From Halomonas almeriensis (GTDB lineage Bacteria > Pseudomonadota > Gammaproteobacteria > Pseudomonadales > Halomonadaceae), in NCBI RefSeq assembly GCF_030409235.1, contig NZ_JAUFPO010000001.1, positions 1 through 49,230 on the forward strand: a stretch of 49,230 bases of DNA. The letters run 5' to 3'. A model generated the notes under the pieces. The model worked only from the letters and a program-made list of their open reading frames with translations. It was not told the origin of the DNA and did no database searches. Below are positions 18,875 to 27,888 of the stretch, piece by piece. The position numbers were made by a program, and so were the translations under genes. Each line of letters begins with the position of its first letter. Position 1 is the first letter of the stretch.

Positions 18875-19558
18875 GTGAGTAATTCCCTCGATATATTCAG
18901 TCGACGTATCGGGCACCAGTTTGCCCAGCGCGAACTGCTGGAACTGGCCATGACGCACCGTAGCTACGGTGGTCGCAACAATGAGCGCCTGGAGTTTCTG
19001 GGCGACTCCATCGTCAACTTCGTGATCGCCGAGGACCTTTATCAGCGTTTTCCCAAGGCGCGGGAAGGGCAGTTGTCGCGTCTTCGAGCCCGCCTGGTCA
19101 AGGGCCAGACGCTGGCCGAACTGGCGCGCGAGATGGAGTTCGGCGACTGCCTGCGGCTTGGCTCCGGCGAGATGAAAAGCGGCGGCCACCGGCGCGATTC
19201 GATTCTCGCCGATGCCGTGGAAGCCGTGATCGGTGCGATCTACCTGGATGCCGGGATGGACACCGCCCGAGCCCGAGTCCTGTCCTGGTTCGCCGAGCGC
19301 CTGGAAATGATAGACCTGCAGGATACCCAGAAGGACCCCAAGACCCGGCTCCAGGAGTTTCTGCAGTCCCGTCAGGTGCCTCTGCCGCGCTATGACGTGA
19401 TCTCCGTGGAAGGTGAGGCGCATGCGCAGACCTTCACGGTGGAGTGCCATGTCGAGGTGCTCGACGAGCATACTCAGGGCATCGGCTCCAGCCGTCGCCA
19501 TGCCGAACAGCAAGCCGCCGAATACGCCTTGGCGCAGCTCGACAAGAGAGGTATCTGA
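18875..19558 (+). CDS. rnc: Ribonuclease III
   Basis: 227 residues (E. coli 226). The endonuclease domain carries the signature [17 protein letters not shown] with the acidic metal ligands and the later [13 protein letters not shown]; the C-terminal double-stranded RNA-binding domain spans about 155-224. It processes rRNA precursors and cuts duplex mRNA. The GTG start at 18875 follows GCAGGAG with four bases between. The era gene begins two bases after its stop. Confidence 0.96.
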   Translation: MSNSLDIFSRRIGHQFAQRELLELAMTHRSYGGRNNERLEFLGDSIVNFVIAEDLYQRFPKAREGQLSRLRARLVKGQTLAELAREMEFGDCLRLGSGEMKSGGHRRDSILADAVEAVIGAIYLDAGMDTARARVLSWFAERLEMIDLQDTQKDPKTRLQEFLQSRQVPLPRYDVISVEGEAHAQTFTVECHVEVLDEHTQGIGSSRRHAEQQAAEYALAQLDKRGI

Positions 19559-19560
19559 GC

Positions 19561-20460
19561 ATGTCCCAGACCTGTGGCTTCGTTGCCATCATGGGCCGCC
19601 CCAACGTCGGCAAGTCGACGTTGATGAACCATATTCTCGGCCAGAAGATCTCGATCACCTCGCGCCGTCCCCAAACCACGCGCCATCAGGTCATGGGTAT
19701 CAAGACCGAGGGCGACGCTCAGTTCGTCTATGTCGATACTCCGGGGATTCACGCGCTCGAGAAGGACCGCGACAAGGCCATCAACCGTTTCATGAATCAG
19801 GCGGCAACCCAGGCCCTGAGGGACGTCGACTGTGTGGTCTTCATCATCGATCGCACCCGCTGGACGCCGGAAGACCAGAACGTGCTCGAGCGTCTGGCGA
19901 CCGTCACGGCGCCGGTGATCCTGGCCGTCAACAAGGTCGACCGGATCAACGACAAGTCGACCCTGCTGCCCTGGTTGGAAGAAGTTAGCGGACGTCGCGA
20001 TTTTGCCGCCATCGTGCCGGTTGCTGCCAAGCACGGCACCAATGTCGCCGAGCTGGAAGCCGAAGTGGCCAAGCATCTGCCCGAAAGCGTGCACTTCTTT
20101 CCGGACGATCAGGTCACCGATCGCAGCCTGCGCTTCATGGCTGCCGAACTGGTCCGCGAGAAGATCATGCGCCAACTCGGCGATGAGCTGCCGTATCAGA
20201 TGACCGTGGAAATCGAGGAGTTCCGTGAGGATGGCGCCATCACCCATATCAGCGCGCTGATCATGGTGGAACGCCAAGGGCAGAAAAAGATTCTCATCGG
20301 TGATCGCGGCGAGCGGATCAAGAGCATCGGTCGCGATGCGCGCCTGGAGCTGGAGCGGGTGGTCGGCACCAAGATCATGCTCAACCTTTGGGTCAAGGTG
20401 AAGCGGGGCTGGTCGGATGATGACCGGGCTCTGAAGAGCCTTGGCTATGATTTAGACTGA
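19561..20460 (+). CDS. era: GTPase Era
   Basis: 299 residues (E. coli 301). G motifs [15 protein letters not shown] and NKVD, followed by the C-terminal KH RNA-binding domain with [15 protein letters not shown]. It binds 16S rRNA and checks maturation of the small ribosomal subunit. ATG 19561 is chosen (AGAGAGGT upstream, two bases after rnc); the frame is open further into rnc but without Era similarity. The rnc-era coupling is widespread. Confidence 0.96.
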   Translation: MSQTCGFVAIMGRPNVGKSTLMNHILGQKISITSRRPQTTRHQVMGIKTEGDAQFVYVDTPGIHALEKDRDKAINRFMNQAATQALRDVDCVVFIIDRTRWTPEDQNVLERLATVTAPVILAVNKVDRINDKSTLLPWLEEVSGRRDFAAIVPVAAKHGTNVAELEAEVAKHLPESVHFFPDDQVTDRSLRFMAAELVREKIMRQLGDELPYQMTVEIEEFREDGAITHISALIMVERQGQKKILIGDRGERIKSIGRDARLELERVVGTKIMLNLWVKVKRGWSDDDRALKSLGYDLD

Positions 20461-20464
20461 CGCC

Positions 20465-20527
20465 GAGCTTCGAGCTTCGAGCTTCGAGCTTCGAGCTGCG
20501 GGTTTCGAGCCTCGAGAATCGAGCAGG
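20465..20527 (+). repeat. 7-base tandem repeat between era and recO
   Basis: Four perfect GAGCTTC units (20465-20492), then GAGCTGC, GGGTTTC, GAGCCTC, GAGAATC, GAGCAGG, keeping the 7-base period. Downstream the phrase GGGGTTCGCATCTCGTA occurs once and a near copy (CTCGTACCTCG) follows 53 bases later. No gene lies in this 244-base gap. Confidence 0.8.
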
Positions 20528-20704
20528 GCGTGACAGGCTTGAAACTGCAAAGCCTGGGGCGTTGTCGGGGTTCGCATCTCGTATCTCGCCGCTCGTCCGC
20601 TTCGGGGTGGGGTTCGCATCTCGTACCTCGACGCTCGACTGTTCCGAGGCTCGCAGCGCGCATTTCCGGCTTGGCCCGAGCGATACTTCTCCTGAAGGCG
20701 TCTC

Positions 20705-21400
20705 ATGACACCTGAACCGGCCTATCTGCTGCACAAACGTGCCTATCGTGAGACCAGCGCCCTGGTGGAGTTTCTGACCCTGCACCACGGCCGGGTACGC
20801 GCCGTGGCACGGGGCGTGCAGCGCCCGGGAAGTCGCTTGCGCGGTGTCCTGCAGCCGTTCTCGCCGTTGCACGTGACTTGGTCGGGCAAGGGCGATCTCA
20901 AACGCATGAACCTGATGGAAAGCCGCGGCTCCTCCACCATGCTGGTCGGCGAGGGGCTGTTGTGCGGTCTCTATGCCAATGAGCTGCTGACCCGGCTGTT
21001 GCCGGTGGAGCTGCCCGTCGGGGATGTGTTTGCCTTCTACGGGGCCACGCTGGAGGCCCTGCCCAGACCGGATGCCCGCGCCGGGGCCCTGCGACGCCTG
21101 GAACTGGCACTGCTGGAAGCGCTGGACGCCGAACCGCGTTTCTGCGGGCCCGAGGGCGAGGCACTGGACCCCCAGAGCCGCTACGTCTACGACGCCGGCT
21201 CGCGCGGCTTCGTCCCCGGCCAGCCCGGCATCGACGGCCGGACCCTGAAGCTGCTGGCCAGCAGCGACTGGCGCTCCCCCGGTCTCGCCGGCCCCGCCAA
21301 GGGCGTGATGCGCGCCGCACTCGCCACGCTGCTCGGCACCCGACCGCTACGCTCCCGGGAACTGATGCAGCAGCTCGCCGAACGGAGGCGGGCAGAGTAG
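20705..21400 (+). CDS. recO: DNA repair protein RecO
   Basis: 231 residues (E. coli 242). An N-terminal OB fold (about 1-80; starts EPAYLLHKRAYRETSALVE, with TLHHGRVRAVARGVQRPGS) and a helical C-terminal domain. RecO loads RecA onto SSB-coated single-stranded DNA together with RecR. It follows era as in many gammaproteobacteria, but here a 244-base repeat-filled gap separates them, so it may be transcribed on its own. Confidence 0.93.
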   Translation: MTPEPAYLLHKRAYRETSALVEFLTLHHGRVRAVARGVQRPGSRLRGVLQPFSPLHVTWSGKGDLKRMNLMESRGSSTMLVGEGLLCGLYANELLTRLLPVELPVGDVFAFYGATLEALPRPDARAGALRRLELALLEALDAEPRFCGPEGEALDPQSRYVYDAGSRGFVPGQPGIDGRTLKLLASSDWRSPGLAGPAKGVMRAALATLLGTRPLRSRELMQQLAERRRAE

Positions 21401-21402
21401 CT

Positions 21403-21439
21403 GGAAGAAGGAAGAAGGAAGAAGGAAGAAGGAAGAAGG
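21403..21439 (+). repeat. GGAAGAA 7-base tandem repeat after recO
   Basis: Five head-to-tail GGAAGAA units lie directly after the recO stop. Purine-only on this strand, and it shares the 7-base period of the neighbouring tracts. Confidence 0.88.
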
Positions 21440-21473
21440 GCCTTGCGTCGTGAGCTTCGGTTTTTATCCTTAC

Positions 21474-21536
21474 CTTCACTCTTCACTCTTCACTCTTCAC
21501 TCTTCACTCTTCACTCTTCACTCTTCACTCTTCAAC
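21474..21536 (+). repeat. CTTCACT 7-base tandem repeat before pdxJ
   Basis: Eight perfect CTTCACT copies (21474-21529) plus a degenerate CTTCAAC, ending 35 bases before the pdxJ start. The near identity of the copies suggests recent expansion or active slippage. It lies within the likely leader of pdxJ. Confidence 0.92.
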
Positions 21537-21571
21537 CTATGCTCATTCAACCCTTTCATGGAGAGCTCGTG

Positions 21572-22381
21572 ATGCATCCCCCCCGTATTCTGCTTGGTGT
21601 CAACATCGATCATGTCGCGACGCTGCGCCAGGCGCGTGGTACCCGTTACCCCGATCCGGTGCAGGCGGCCCTGCTGGCCGAGGAGGCGGGGGCGGATGGC
21701 ATCACCGTGCACCTGCGGGAGGATCGTCGGCATATCCAGGAGCGCGATGTGCGCCTGCTGGCCGAGGTCCTCAATACCCGCATGAACCTCGAGATGGCGC
21801 TCACCGAGCCGATGCTCGCGCTGGCCGAGGACGTCCGCCCGGCGCATGTCTGTCTGGTGCCCGAAAAGCGCGAGGAAGTCACCACCGAGGGCGGGCTCGA
21901 TGTGGCGAGCAGCCTCGAAACAGTCAGTGATGCCTGTCGTCGACTGGCCGCCGCGGGCTGTGAGGTGTCCTTGTTCATTGACCCCAGCGTCGAGCAGGTC
22001 CAGGCCGCGGCCAGGGCAGGCGCGCCGACCATCGAGCTGCATACCGGCGCCTATGCCGATGCCGGGCCCGGCCAGGCCCGGCAGGAATATGCGCGCCTGA
22101 CCGCCGCGGCGGAAATGGCCCAGGAGCTCGGCCTGGTGGTCAATGCCGGGCACGGCCTGAATTACCACAACGTCGAGGCCGTGGCGGCGATTGCCGGGGT
22201 GCATGAGCTCAATATCGGTCATGCGATCATCGGCAGGGCACTCTTTGTCGGCCTCAAGGAAGCCGTGGCGGACATGAAGCGCCTGGCGATTGCCGGTCAG
22301 GAAGCCGGCCTTCTGGCCGCGGTGGAAGACCACGAACACGACCATGACCATGACGCGGACGGGAGCTGCTGCGACGCATGA
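21572..22381 (+). CDS. pdxJ: Pyridoxine 5'-phosphate synthase
   Basis: 269 residues (E. coli 243). TIM-barrel motifs [72 protein letters not shown] and [12 protein letters not shown]. It condenses 1-deoxyxylulose phosphate with 3-amino-2-oxopropyl phosphate to make vitamin B6. GGAGAG supports ATG 21572. The odd part is a C-terminal tail [18 protein letters not shown], which adds a His/Asp/Cys-rich, metal-binding-like extension beyond the usual end. It overlaps acpS by four bases. Confidence 0.95.
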   Translation: MHPPRILLGVNIDHVATLRQARGTRYPDPVQAALLAEEAGADGITVHLREDRRHIQERDVRLLAEVLNTRMNLEMALTEPMLALAEDVRPAHVCLVPEKREEVTTEGGLDVASSLETVSDACRRLAAAGCEVSLFIDPSVEQVQAAARAGAPTIELHTGAYADAGPGQARQEYARLTAAAEMAQELGLVVNAGHGLNYHNVEAVAAIAGVHELNIGHAIIGRALFVGLKEAVADMKRLAIAGQEAGLLAAVEDHEHDHDHDADGSCCDA

Positions 22382-22755
22382 TCATTGGCATCGGCACCGA
22401 CATCGCGCGGGTGGGGCGTTTCGAACTCGCTCTGGAGCGTCATGGCGAGCGCTTCATGCAGCGGCTGCTGGGCGAGGCCGAGCGCGCTGGTTTTCATGCC
22501 CGGGGTGGCTCGGTCGCGTATCTGGCCAAGCGCTTTGCCGCCAAGGAGTCCTTCGTCAAGGCGCTGGGCACCGGGCTGCGCCATGGCATGAGCTGGACCG
22601 AGATTCAGGTGCTGAACGATTCACTGGGGCGTCCGGTTCTGCACCTGAGTGGCCGGGCCGAAGCGCTGGCCACGGCGGCCGGCGTTCAGCGCCATCATCT
22701 TTCGTTGTCCGACGAGGCCGAGTTGGCAGTGGCCTTCGTGGTACTGGAGGCCTGA
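22378..22755 (+). CDS. acpS: Holo-[acyl-carrier-protein] synthase
   Basis: 125 residues (E. coli 126). The metal ligands are D8 in GIGTDIARV and E57 in [11 protein letters not shown]. It transfers 4'-phosphopantetheine from CoA to acyl carrier protein. It starts inside the pdxJ stop (ATGA). Its last 61 bases overlap the 3' end of the opposing BarA-like kinase gene. Confidence 0.95.
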   Translation: MIIGIGTDIARVGRFELALERHGERFMQRLLGEAERAGFHARGGSVAYLAKRFAAKESFVKALGTGLRHGMSWTEIQVLNDSLGRPVLHLSGRAEALATAAGVQRHHLSLSDEAELAVAFVVLEA

Positions 22756-25433
22756 CCCGCCTTCCAGTGACTCAGGCCCTGCATGGCCGCATACAGGTCG
22801 GGTAGCAGGGGTTGGACGGCGTCGGTCCCCCGGGAACGTAGCCGGGTTTCGAGGGTTTCCACCAGCAGCGCCAGGCGCGGCACGCCACAGTAGCGGCAGG
22901 CCCCGTTGAGGGCATGGATGGCATCCAGCAAGCCTTCTTCATCGCCTTCGGCATTGGCGCGCTGAATGCTGGCTTGGGTGTCGTTCAGCGAATCGATCAA
23001 CTGGTCCAGCAGTTGTCTGGCCAGCCCTTCCCGACCGCCGGCCAGCCGAGCGCCCAGTGCCAGGTCCACCTCGGGCAGGGCATCATCAGAAAAGGTCGGC
23101 GCGTCGGCTCGGCGTTCGGGTTCCTTCTCCACCACATCAAGGCCCTTGCCCAGGTGCAGGCGGAACATCTGGTCGAGCTTGTGGGTGTCCAACGGCTTGT
23201 CCAGCATGTCGTCGAGGCCGTTGTCCAGCAAATGCTGGCGCTGATTGTCCTGCACATGAGCGGTCACGGCGATGATCGGCAACTGCTGCCAGCGCCCGCC
23301 CAGACGGCGCAGCGCCCGGGTGGTCTCGATGCCGTCCATCCCCTCCATGCGGATATCCATCAACACCATGTCGACACTTTCTCGCTGAGCCAGTGCCAGG
23401 GCTTGTTCGCCGCTGGCGGCCAGGGTCACCCTGCAGCCGGCGTCCTCGATCAGCTCGCGCAGCAGCACCCGGTTGGACGCGGTGTCATCGACGCACAATA
23501 TGTGCCAGTTGTCGGTGGCCTCGGGCGCCGGTAATGCCGCAGCCGACGTTGCCCGGGAAAGGGCGGCGGCCCCGCGACTCTGACGCCAGACATCCTGTAT
23601 GGCCTCGGCCAGCGCATGCCTTGATACCGGCTTGTTCAGGACTTTGCCGCCATGCGGCAGACTAAAGTCCTCGGGCAGTTCCGGTGGAGTGGCATTGACC
23701 ATCAGGATGGCTGGGCACTCGAGAGAAGGCAGGCGTTGCCGCCAGCCGTTCAGGTCGGCCTGGCCGGCTTCCTGGGCGGTCAGGCCGATCAGGACCATGT
23801 CCATCGAAGCGGGCGTGTGTTCGTCGAGATCCCGGGAGATCGCGTCCCATCGCTGGACCAGGTGGTGCAGTGCCCGGGATGTGGTGGCGTGGGGCTCGTG
23901 AATGGCCAGGGTCAGGCCGCCGAGGTTCACTTCCTGGGGGCGTTCGCGCGTATCGCTGCCGCTCAGGGGCAGGGTGAACGCAAAGGTGGTCCCCTGTTCG
24001 GGCGTACTGTCGACACTGATCTCGCCGCCCATCTGCTCGACCAGCTGGCGGCAGATGGCGAGCCCCAGCCCCGTGCCGCCATAGCGCCGGTGGTGACTGC
24101 TTTCTCCCTGGCGAAAGGCGTCAAAAAGCTGCTCCTGAAAGGCGCGCGACAGGCCGATTCCCGTGTCGCTGACCGACACACGCAGGATGGTCTGATGGGG
24201 CGACTGATCCTGGACGGCGACCCGCACGATGACCTCGCCCTGCTGGGTGAACTTGACGGCGTTGTGAACCAGGTTGGTCAGGATCTGTCGGATACGCAGC
24301 GGGTCGCCGATCAGCTCGATGGGCACATCATCGTAGACCAGCCCCAGCAGTTGAAGATCCTTGTGCTGTGCCTGGGGCGCCTGCAGGCCCAGCACCTCAT
24401 TGACCAGCACCACCATGTCCAGGGGGCGATGTTCCAGCTCCAGTCGACCCGCCTCAATCTTGGAGAAGTCGAGCACGTCGTTGACCAGCATCAGCAGGTT
24501 ATCGCAGGCACGCTGTACGTGCTCCAGCCATTCGCGCTGGCGGGGTGCCAATTCGGAGCGCTGCAGCAATTGGCAAAAGCCGATGATGCCATTCAGGGGG
24601 GTGCGAATCTCATGGCTCATGTTGGCCAGGAACTCGGACTTGGCGCGGTTGGCTTCCAGCGCTTGCTGGTGCGCGCGATCGAGCTCGAGGTTCTGCTGCT
24701 CGATGGTCTCCATCGACTGATGCAATTCGCGAGTGGCCTGTTCCCCCCGTGTCTGCATGTCCCCGTGGGTGACGGCAAGCTGATCGCGCAATACATTGAG
24801 GCGTCGGATCAACTGGGCCAGCTCCGGCTCGGAGGGCAGCTCGAGCGAGGGCGGTACCATGCCGGCACTCAACTGAACAAGGGTCTCGCAGGCCTCTTCC
24901 AGGGTCTGGCTGAAGTGGCGCCACAGCGAGTAGGCCAGTATGAACAGCAGCAGCCCGCTGAGCAGCAGCACCAGTCCCGCGATGGCCAGGGTACGGTAAT
25001 AGCCCAGCGTCAGCGCCGAGGTGTCGATATCCATCGACAGACTGGCCCCGGTTGGGGAGATGGTCTCTTGCAGCCGCCAGCGGTCATCGAGTTGGACCAG
25101 GGTGTCGCCGGTTGCGTCGAGCGAGCCGGTGGGCAGCGCGCGCATGCCGCCCATGGCCACCAGAGCATGCCCCTCGGCGTCGCGGATGGTCAGGGCCCTG
25201 ATTTCGTCCATCGCCATCAGACGGTCAGCGGTGCGCCTCAGTGCCCGGGGGGCATCGCCCTCCAAAGCGTCGGCCAGGCTGGGGAGCAGCACTTGCGCCG
25301 TCTGCTCGAGGCGTTCGGCAAGCTGCTGCTGGCTGTGGCGGTAGTCGAATTCACACACGGCGATGACCAGCCCCGTCAAAAGGGCCAGGGGCAGTATCAG
25401 AATGCACAGCATCAGACGTGTTTTCAGGGACAT
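22695..25433 (-). CDS. barA: BarA/GacS-type hybrid sensor histidine kinase
   Basis: 912 residues (E. coli BarA 918). Two membrane helices (about 5-27 and 149-170) enclose a periplasmic sensor; then a HAMP-like linker and coiled coil, HisKA with H274 in [13 protein letters not shown], and an ATPase domain ([23 protein letters not shown]). A degenerate receiver-like stretch, a receiver with [15 protein letters not shown], and an Hpt domain with [12 protein letters not shown] complete it. It feeds the UvrY/GacA regulator controlling CsrA-type small RNAs (family knowledge). ATG 25433 is preferred over an upstream in-frame ATG at 25487. Confidence 0.92.
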   Translation of the reverse strand: MSLKTRLMLCILILPLALLTGLVIAVCEFDYRHSQQQLAERLEQTAQVLLPSLADALEGDAPRALRRTADRLMAMDEIRALTIRDAEGHALVAMGGMRALPTGSLDATGDTLVQLDDRWRLQETISPTGASLSMDIDTSALTLGYYRTLAIAGLVLLLSGLLLFILAYSLWRHFSQTLEEACETLVQLSAGMVPPSLELPSEPELAQLIRRLNVLRDQLAVTHGDMQTRGEQATRELHQSMETIEQQNLELDRAHQQALEANRAKSEFLANMSHEIRTPLNGIIGFCQLLQRSELAPRQREWLEHVQRACDNLLMLVNDVLDFSKIEAGRLELEHRPLDMVVLVNEVLGLQAPQAQHKDLQLLGLVYDDVPIELIGDPLRIRQILTNLVHNAVKFTQQGEVIVRVAVQDQSPHQTILRVSVSDTGIGLSRAFQEQLFDAFRQGESSHHRRYGGTGLGLAICRQLVEQMGGEISVDSTPEQGTTFAFTLPLSGSDTRERPQEVNLGGLTLAIHEPHATTSRALHHLVQRWDAISRDLDEHTPASMDMVLIGLTAQEAGQADLNGWRQRLPSLECPAILMVNATPPELPEDFSLPHGGKVLNKPVSRHALAEAIQDVWRQSRGAAALSRATSAAALPAPEATDNWHILCVDDTASNRVLLRELIEDAGCRVTLAASGEQALALAQRESVDMVLMDIRMEGMDGIETTRALRRLGGRWQQLPIIAVTAHVQDNQRQHLLDNGLDDMLDKPLDTHKLDQMFRLHLGKGLDVVEKEPERRADAPTFSDDALPEVDLALGARLAGGREGLARQLLDQLIDSLNDTQASIQRANAEGDEEGLLDAIHALNGACRYCGVPRLALLVETLETRLRSRGTDAVQPLLPDLYAAMQGLSHWKAGQASSTTKATANSASSDNER

Positions 25434-25490
25434 CGGCGCGCCTTGCAGAAAAATGTCGTGGAGCAGTATGCCATAGCCGAAGCCCATGCC

Positions 25491-25519
25491 TGTCCAGTCC
25501 GTTCAGGCAAATATATAAT
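25491..25519 (+). promoter_or_regulatory. Promoter of cysM
   Basis: A perfect TATAAT at 25514-25519 with a weak -35 (TGTCCA at 25491-25496, 17-base spacer), 31 bases before the cysM ATG. It probably serves the cysM-rlmD-relA-mazG-ppc run. Confidence 0.6.
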
Positions 25520-25550
25520 GTGCTAAAGACTTTTCCATAAGGAAGGCGGA

Positions 25551-26447
25551 ATGCAGTTCCCTACCCTGGAAGACACCATCGGTCACACACCGCTGGTTCG
25601 CCTCAAGCGCATCACCGCGGGTCGAGGCAATACCTTGCTGGCCAAGCTGGAAGGCAACAACCCGGCGGGCTCGGTGAAGGACCGTCCGGCATTGTCCATG
25701 CTCGACCAGGCCGAAAAACGAGGCACCATTGCCCCGGGTGACACCCTGATCGAGGCCACCTCGGGCAACACCGGCATCGCCCTGGCCATGGCCGCGGCCA
25801 TCAAGGGCTATCAAATGGTCCTGATCATGCCCGAGAGCGCTTCCAGCGAGCGCAAACAGGCCATGGCGGCCTATGGGGCGCGGCTCATCCAGGTCAGCCA
25901 GCAGGGCGGCATGGAGGAGGCCCGGGATGTGGCGCAGGCCATGATTGCCCGCGATGAGGGCAAGCCGCTCGACCAGTTCGCCAACCCGGACAACCCTCTG
26001 GCGCACTATCAGACCACGGCGCCCGAGGTCTGGGAGCAGACCGCAGGCAGCGTGACGCATTTCATCTGCTCGATGGGCACCACCGGCACCATCATGGGCG
26101 TCTCCCAGCGCCTCAAGGAATACAATCCCGAGATCCAGATCATCGGCCTGCAGCCCGAGGATGGCGCCAGCATCGCGGGCATCCGCCGCTGGCCGGAGGC
26201 CTATCTGCCTGGCATCTTCGATGCCTCGCGAGTGGATCGGTTGATGGACATCGGTCAGCAGGAAGCCGAAGCGGGCATGCGGCGCCTGGCGCGCGAGGAG
26301 GGCATCCTCGCCGGGGTCTCCTCTGGCGGCGCCCTGGCGGGCGCTCTGCGGTTGGCGGAAACCCTGGACAACGCGGTGATCGTCTTCATCGTCTGCGACC
26401 GCGGCGACCGCTATCTTTCCACCGGTCTTTTCGCTGCGGAGACTTGA
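25551..26447 (+). CDS. cysM: Cysteine synthase B
   Basis: 298 residues (E. coli CysM 303). PLP-dependent fold II enzyme: K43 in NNPAGSVKDRPA binds the cofactor, with EATSGNTGIALA and SMGTTGTIMGVSQRLKE. The context RRWPEAYLPGIFD is typical of CysM rather than CysK. It makes cysteine (or S-sulfocysteine with thiosulfate) from O-acetylserine. AAGGAAGGCGGA precedes the ATG. In pseudomonads it likewise lies between gacS and the rlmD-relA pair. Confidence 0.95.
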   Translation: MQFPTLEDTIGHTPLVRLKRITAGRGNTLLAKLEGNNPAGSVKDRPALSMLDQAEKRGTIAPGDTLIEATSGNTGIALAMAAAIKGYQMVLIMPESASSERKQAMAAYGARLIQVSQQGGMEEARDVAQAMIARDEGKPLDQFANPDNPLAHYQTTAPEVWEQTAGSVTHFICSMGTTGTIMGVSQRLKEYNPEIQIIGLQPEDGASIAGIRRWPEAYLPGIFDASRVDRLMDIGQQEAEAGMRRLAREEGILAGVSSGGALAGALRLAETLDNAVIVFIVCDRGDRYLSTGLFAAET

Positions 26448-26448
26448 G

Positions 26449-27888
26449 GTGGCAGGTCTCGGCAAGCGGCGACCGGCACGCGCACGTTCAGGGGTTTCGG
26501 GGCTAAGTCAGCCCGATCAGCCGGCCGCGGGTGGCGCGAGCAGCCCGACCCCCGGTGCCAACGAGCTGACCATTCAGGGGTTGGCGCATGACGGCCGCGG
26601 GGTCAGTCGTCAGCCCGGCGGCAAGACGGTCTTTGTCGACGATGCCCTCGACGGCGAGCGGGTGCGTGCCAGCGTGCATGTCACCCGTAAGCGCTATGAT
26701 GAAGCCCATGTCACTGAGGTGCTGGCGGCCTCTCCGGTTCGGGTCACGCCTCCCTGCGAGCATTATGCCCAGTGCGGTGGCTGCGACCTCCAGCACCTGG
26801 CGGTAGCCTCCCAGCGTCAGCACAAGATTGATGTGCTGCGTGAGCTGCTGGCACGCCAGAAAGTCAGCCTGCCCGAGGAGGTCACCCTGCTGAGCGGCGA
26901 GGCCGAGGGGTACCGGCGGCGGGCGCGTCTGGGTGTCAAGGTCGACAGCACCGGTCAGGTGCGCATGGGGTTTCGGGCGCGTCACAGCCATCGACTGGTC
27001 GATCTGACCAGCTGCGTGGTGATGCGCCCGGAACTGGCCAGCCTGCTGGTACCGCTGCGCGAGCAACTGGAAGCCCTCGACGCTCCCCGGCATGTCGGTC
27101 ACCTGGAGCTGCTCGCCACGGATGGCGCCGTGACCCTGGTGGTTCGCCAGTTGCGTGAGCAGCACGCCGACATGGCGCGCTGGCGAGCCTTTGCGGCGCG
27201 CCATGACATTCACCTGGCGGTACTGCTGGGGCGTGAGTCGCCGCACTGGCAGTGGCTGACACGGGCACCCCGGCTGAGCTGTCAGCTCAGTGCCGGCGAC
27301 CCGTCGCTGACCCTGGGCCTTGACCCCGGCGACTTTCTCCAGGCCAATGAAACGGTCAACCAGCGCATGGTCGACACCCTGATGGAGTGGCTAGGCCCGC
27401 TGATCCAGGGTGCCCGGGTGCTGGACCTGTTCGCCGGTATCGGCAACTTCAGTCTGCCGTTGGCGGCGCGGGGGGGGCATGTCACGGCCGTCGAGGGCAA
27501 CGCCGCCATGGTCGATCGGCTGGCCGCCAATGCCCGCAACAACGGTCTGGAGGTCGCGGCTCGCCAGGCGGATCTCGGCGACGCCACGGCGGTGACCAAA
27601 CTGCTGGGCGACACACGGCCCGACGTCCTGGTGCTGGATCCGCCGCGCAGCGGCGCCGAAACCCTCTGCCGCCAGCTTGCCCGTCACCCGGTTCCCCGTG
27701 TGCTGTACATTTCCTGTGACCCGGCCACCCTGGCCAGGGACGTGGCGCTGCTGGTCGCGGCGGGGTATGTCATCCGCTGCAGCGCGGTGGCCGACATGTT
27801 CAGCCACACCTCTCATCTCGAATCCATGCTGCTGCTCGAGTGTCCTGACTCGCTGCGGCAGCGGCAAGGAGCGTCAGACCATGGTTAA
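26449..27888 (+). CDS. rlmD: 23S rRNA (uracil-1939) C5-methyltransferase
   Basis: 479 residues (E. coli 433). An N-terminal TRAM domain (about 36-95), a 4Fe-4S site formed by C103, C109, C112 (CEHYAQCGGC) and C189, and a SAM domain with VLDLFAGIGNFSLPLA, LVLDPPRSGAE and the catalytic Cys in LYISCDPATLARD. The GTG at 26449 lies one base after the cysM stop with GGAGACTTGAG upstream. The extra length is a low-complexity N-terminal stretch of about 35 residues. It overlaps relA by eight bases. Confidence 0.94.
   Translation: MAGLGKRRPARARSGVSGLSQPDQPAAGGASSPTPGANELTIQGLAHDGRGVSRQPGGKTVFVDDALDGERVRASVHVTRKRYDEAHVTEVLAASPVRVTPPCEHYAQCGGCDLQHLAVASQRQHKIDVLRELLARQKVSLPEEVTLLSGEAEGYRRRARLGVKVDSTGQVRMGFRARHSHRLVDLTSCVVMRPELASLLVPLREQLEALDAPRHVGHLELLATDGAVTLVVRQLREQHADMARWRAFAARHDIHLAVLLGRESPHWQWLTRAPRLSCQLSAGDPSLTLGLDPGDFLQANETVNQRMVDTLMEWLGPLIQGARVLDLFAGIGNFSLPLAARGGHVTAVEGNAAMVDRLAANARNNGLEVAARQADLGDATAVTKLLGDTRPDVLVLDPPRSGAETLCRQLARHPVPRVLYISCDPATLARDVALLVAAGYVIRCSAVADMFSHTSHLESMLLLECPDSLRQRQGASDHG

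Noticed and set aside
23652..25526. 624-residue plus-strand open frame opposite the BarA-like kinase
   Set aside because: It is the antisense shadow of a GC-rich gene; the minus-strand frame has complete kinase, receiver and Hpt motifs.
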